Shown piece by piece: positions 62,874 to 64,000 of a stretch of 64,000 nt of DNA (position 1 is its first letter; each line of letters starts with the position of its first letter). A program made the position numbers and the translations under genes. The notes beneath the pieces are model-generated. The model saw only the letters and a list, made by a program, of their open reading frames with translations. It was not told the origin of the DNA and searched no databases. The DNA comes from Branchiostoma floridae (lineage: Eukaryota > Chordata > Leptocardii > Amphioxiformes > Branchiostomatidae), in assembly GCF_000003815.2 (NCBI RefSeq), contig NW_023365707.1, forward strand, positions 42,810 to 106,809. Direction: 5' to 3'.

Positions 62874-64000
62874 ATGGCTGATGCTATTTCTCTTCAAGAA
62901 GAATTTGATGAGGAGTTTCTGACTTGTCCAATTTCTTACAAGATTTACCAAGACCCACGAAAACTGCCTTGTGGTCACACTTTCTCAGCCAACTGTCTTG
63001 AGCATTGGCGGTATCAACAGATGCAGAATGGACAGAGTCAGTTTTCCTGCCCCATGTGCCACTTCAAGGTGAGGCTAGAGGAAAATGGAATTGACAGTAT
63101 TCCAGTCGATATGTTCACCTTAAAGCTGCTGGACTTAAGAGATCTCTATGTCAGTGAAAAAAATCACTTTTACATCCACTGTCGTATGTGTGACTCTGGG
63201 GGCAGAATGGCAGGGTCTTGCCAGGACTGCCATTTTCTGCTGTGTAAGAACTGTTTGACAGCTCACAGCAACACACCAGCTTTAAAGGACCATCACATCA
63301 CCTTGGATGATCACTGTCCCAAACACACCGACCAGTGCATGACCTTCTACTGCCAGCCCTGTGCCAAGCTTGTGTGCCGAGACTGCGCCAAAACTGAGCA
63401 CCAACCAGGACCAGACCACGATCCACAGGAGGTCAGTAAGGTCGCACTGGAGGTCAAGGCTGAACTTAAGGCATTAGCAGAGAATTCCAAAGAAACTTTT
63501 GAAATTATAAAAAGAACTGACAACATCATTGACGAAGCAGTCACCAGTAACGCCAAAAACTGCAAAATCCAGAAGGAGAAAATACGGAAACATTTCTCCC
63601 AGCTGAGAGCAAAACTGGACAAGGAAGAGCAGGAGGTGACACTTAAACTTGACCAGATGGAACAAGCCCAAATGGAGTCCTTTCCGAAGGAGAAGAAACT
63701 TTTAGAAGACACTTTAAGATCAAAGATTAGATATGGTCTGGAGTCCTGTTCAGATATGTTAGCGAGGTTTAATGATGTACAAATTGTTACAGATAGGCAG
63801 CAGATGAAAGACAGATTGTTAGAAGCAAAGGAAATTCATCTAGATCTGAACTCACTAAAACAACAGGTGTCATTTCAGCCTAACACAGAAATGTTGGCAT
63901 GTAGTCCCGGGTCTCTCTCACTGTGCACTACGTCTACAAGCATCATAGTCACAGAGCCTGCTGTAGAAAGTCTGCGTCATGCCTTCAAATGGTCTAAGGA
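62874..64000 (+). CDS. TRIM-type RING/B-box/coiled-coil protein, partial (runs off the window)
   Basis: Intronless and open from the ATG at 62874 (context aacaatggc) to the window end, 375 codons. The order is the tripartite motif of TRIM E3 ubiquitin ligases. The RING is at about residues 17-65 (FLTCPISYKIYQDPRKLPCG, HTFSANCLEHW, FSCPMC). B-box 1 is at about 100-145 (HCRMCDSGG, CQDCHFLLCKNCLTAHS). B-box 2 is at about 146-190 (CPKHTDQCMTFYCQPC, LVCRDCAKTEH). A long Glu/Lys-rich coiled coil runs from about 195 to 310. The RING's second zinc ligand is replaced: CPIS, not CPIC. A C-terminal domain such as NHL or filamin would lie beyond the window. Amphioxus has a large expanded set of such single-exon genes. 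Confidence 0.92.
   Translation, partial: MADAISLQEEFDEEFLTCPISYKIYQDPRKLPCGHTFSANCLEHWRYQQMQNGQSQFSCPMCHFKVRLEENGIDSIPVDMFTLKLLDLRDLYVSEKNHFYIHCRMCDSGGRMAGSCQDCHFLLCKNCLTAHSNTPALKDHHITLDDHCPKHTDQCMTFYCQPCAKLVCRDCAKTEHQPGPDHDPQEVSKVALEVKAELKALAENSKETFEIIKRTDNIIDEAVTSNAKNCKIQKEKIRKHFSQLRAKLDKEEQEVTLKLDQMEQAQMESFPKEKKLLEDTLRSKIRYGLESCSDMLARFNDVQIVTDRQQMKDRLLEAKEIHLDLNSLKQQVSFQPNTEMLACSPGSLSLCTTSTSIIVTEPAVESLRHAFKWSK

Overview
The window looks like nuclear DNA of a cephalochordate (amphioxus, Branchiostoma). The genes are chordate-type and intron-rich: a TRF1/2-like telomere protein, a single AGO-clade Argonaute, UTP20, an XK-related protein and a TRIM protein. Introns and spacers are packed with MITEs, CR1/L2-like LINE pieces, an ISL2EU-like DNA transposon, a tRNA-derived SINE and a 5S-rRNA-derived SINE. 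Five runs of N are assembly gaps (four of 100, one of 175).

Layout. 1-1.8 kb: LINE 3' debris. 1.8-6.3 kb (+): TERF-like gene, 5 exons, TRFH domain plus C-terminal Myb/telobox. 6.3-8.4 kb: spacer with three copies of one palindromic MITE. 8.45-10.2 kb (-): an unlabelled three-exon gene for an 87-residue secreted protein with an R-X-K-R site. 12.07-41.5 kb (+): complete Argonaute gene, 21 coding exons, about 883 aa, intact catalytic tetrad. Its introns hold a nearly complete two-ORF LINE (26.4-31.0 kb), an older LINE interrupted by a 1.77-kb TIR element, several MITEs and many tandem arrays built from the gene's own exon edges. 41.8-48.7 kb: a decayed ISL2EU-like transposon (THAP and YqaJ remnants) with a nested foldback element. 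48.7-55.2 kb: spacer. 55.2-61.5 kb (+): 5' part of UTP20, with an XK-related gene nested in antisense in intron 3. 62.9-64.0 kb (+): start of an intronless TRIM-type gene that runs off the window.

Most notable points. (1) Argonaute carries two tandem, equally long, diverged exons (36312-36402 and 36457-36547). Both encode the PIWI segment with the first catalytic Asp, and they are separated by only 54 nt. Frame and spacing predict mutually exclusive splicing. (2) At least ten Argonaute splice junctions and one UTP20 junction have been copied into tandem arrays that carry partial exons with splice sites. (3) The small secreted-protein gene is previously unlabelled here. (4) The TERF linker contains a three-fold acidic/basic module.

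Exon boundaries were set by hand from GT/AG sites, phase continuity and similarity to known families. No alignment or transcript data were available.
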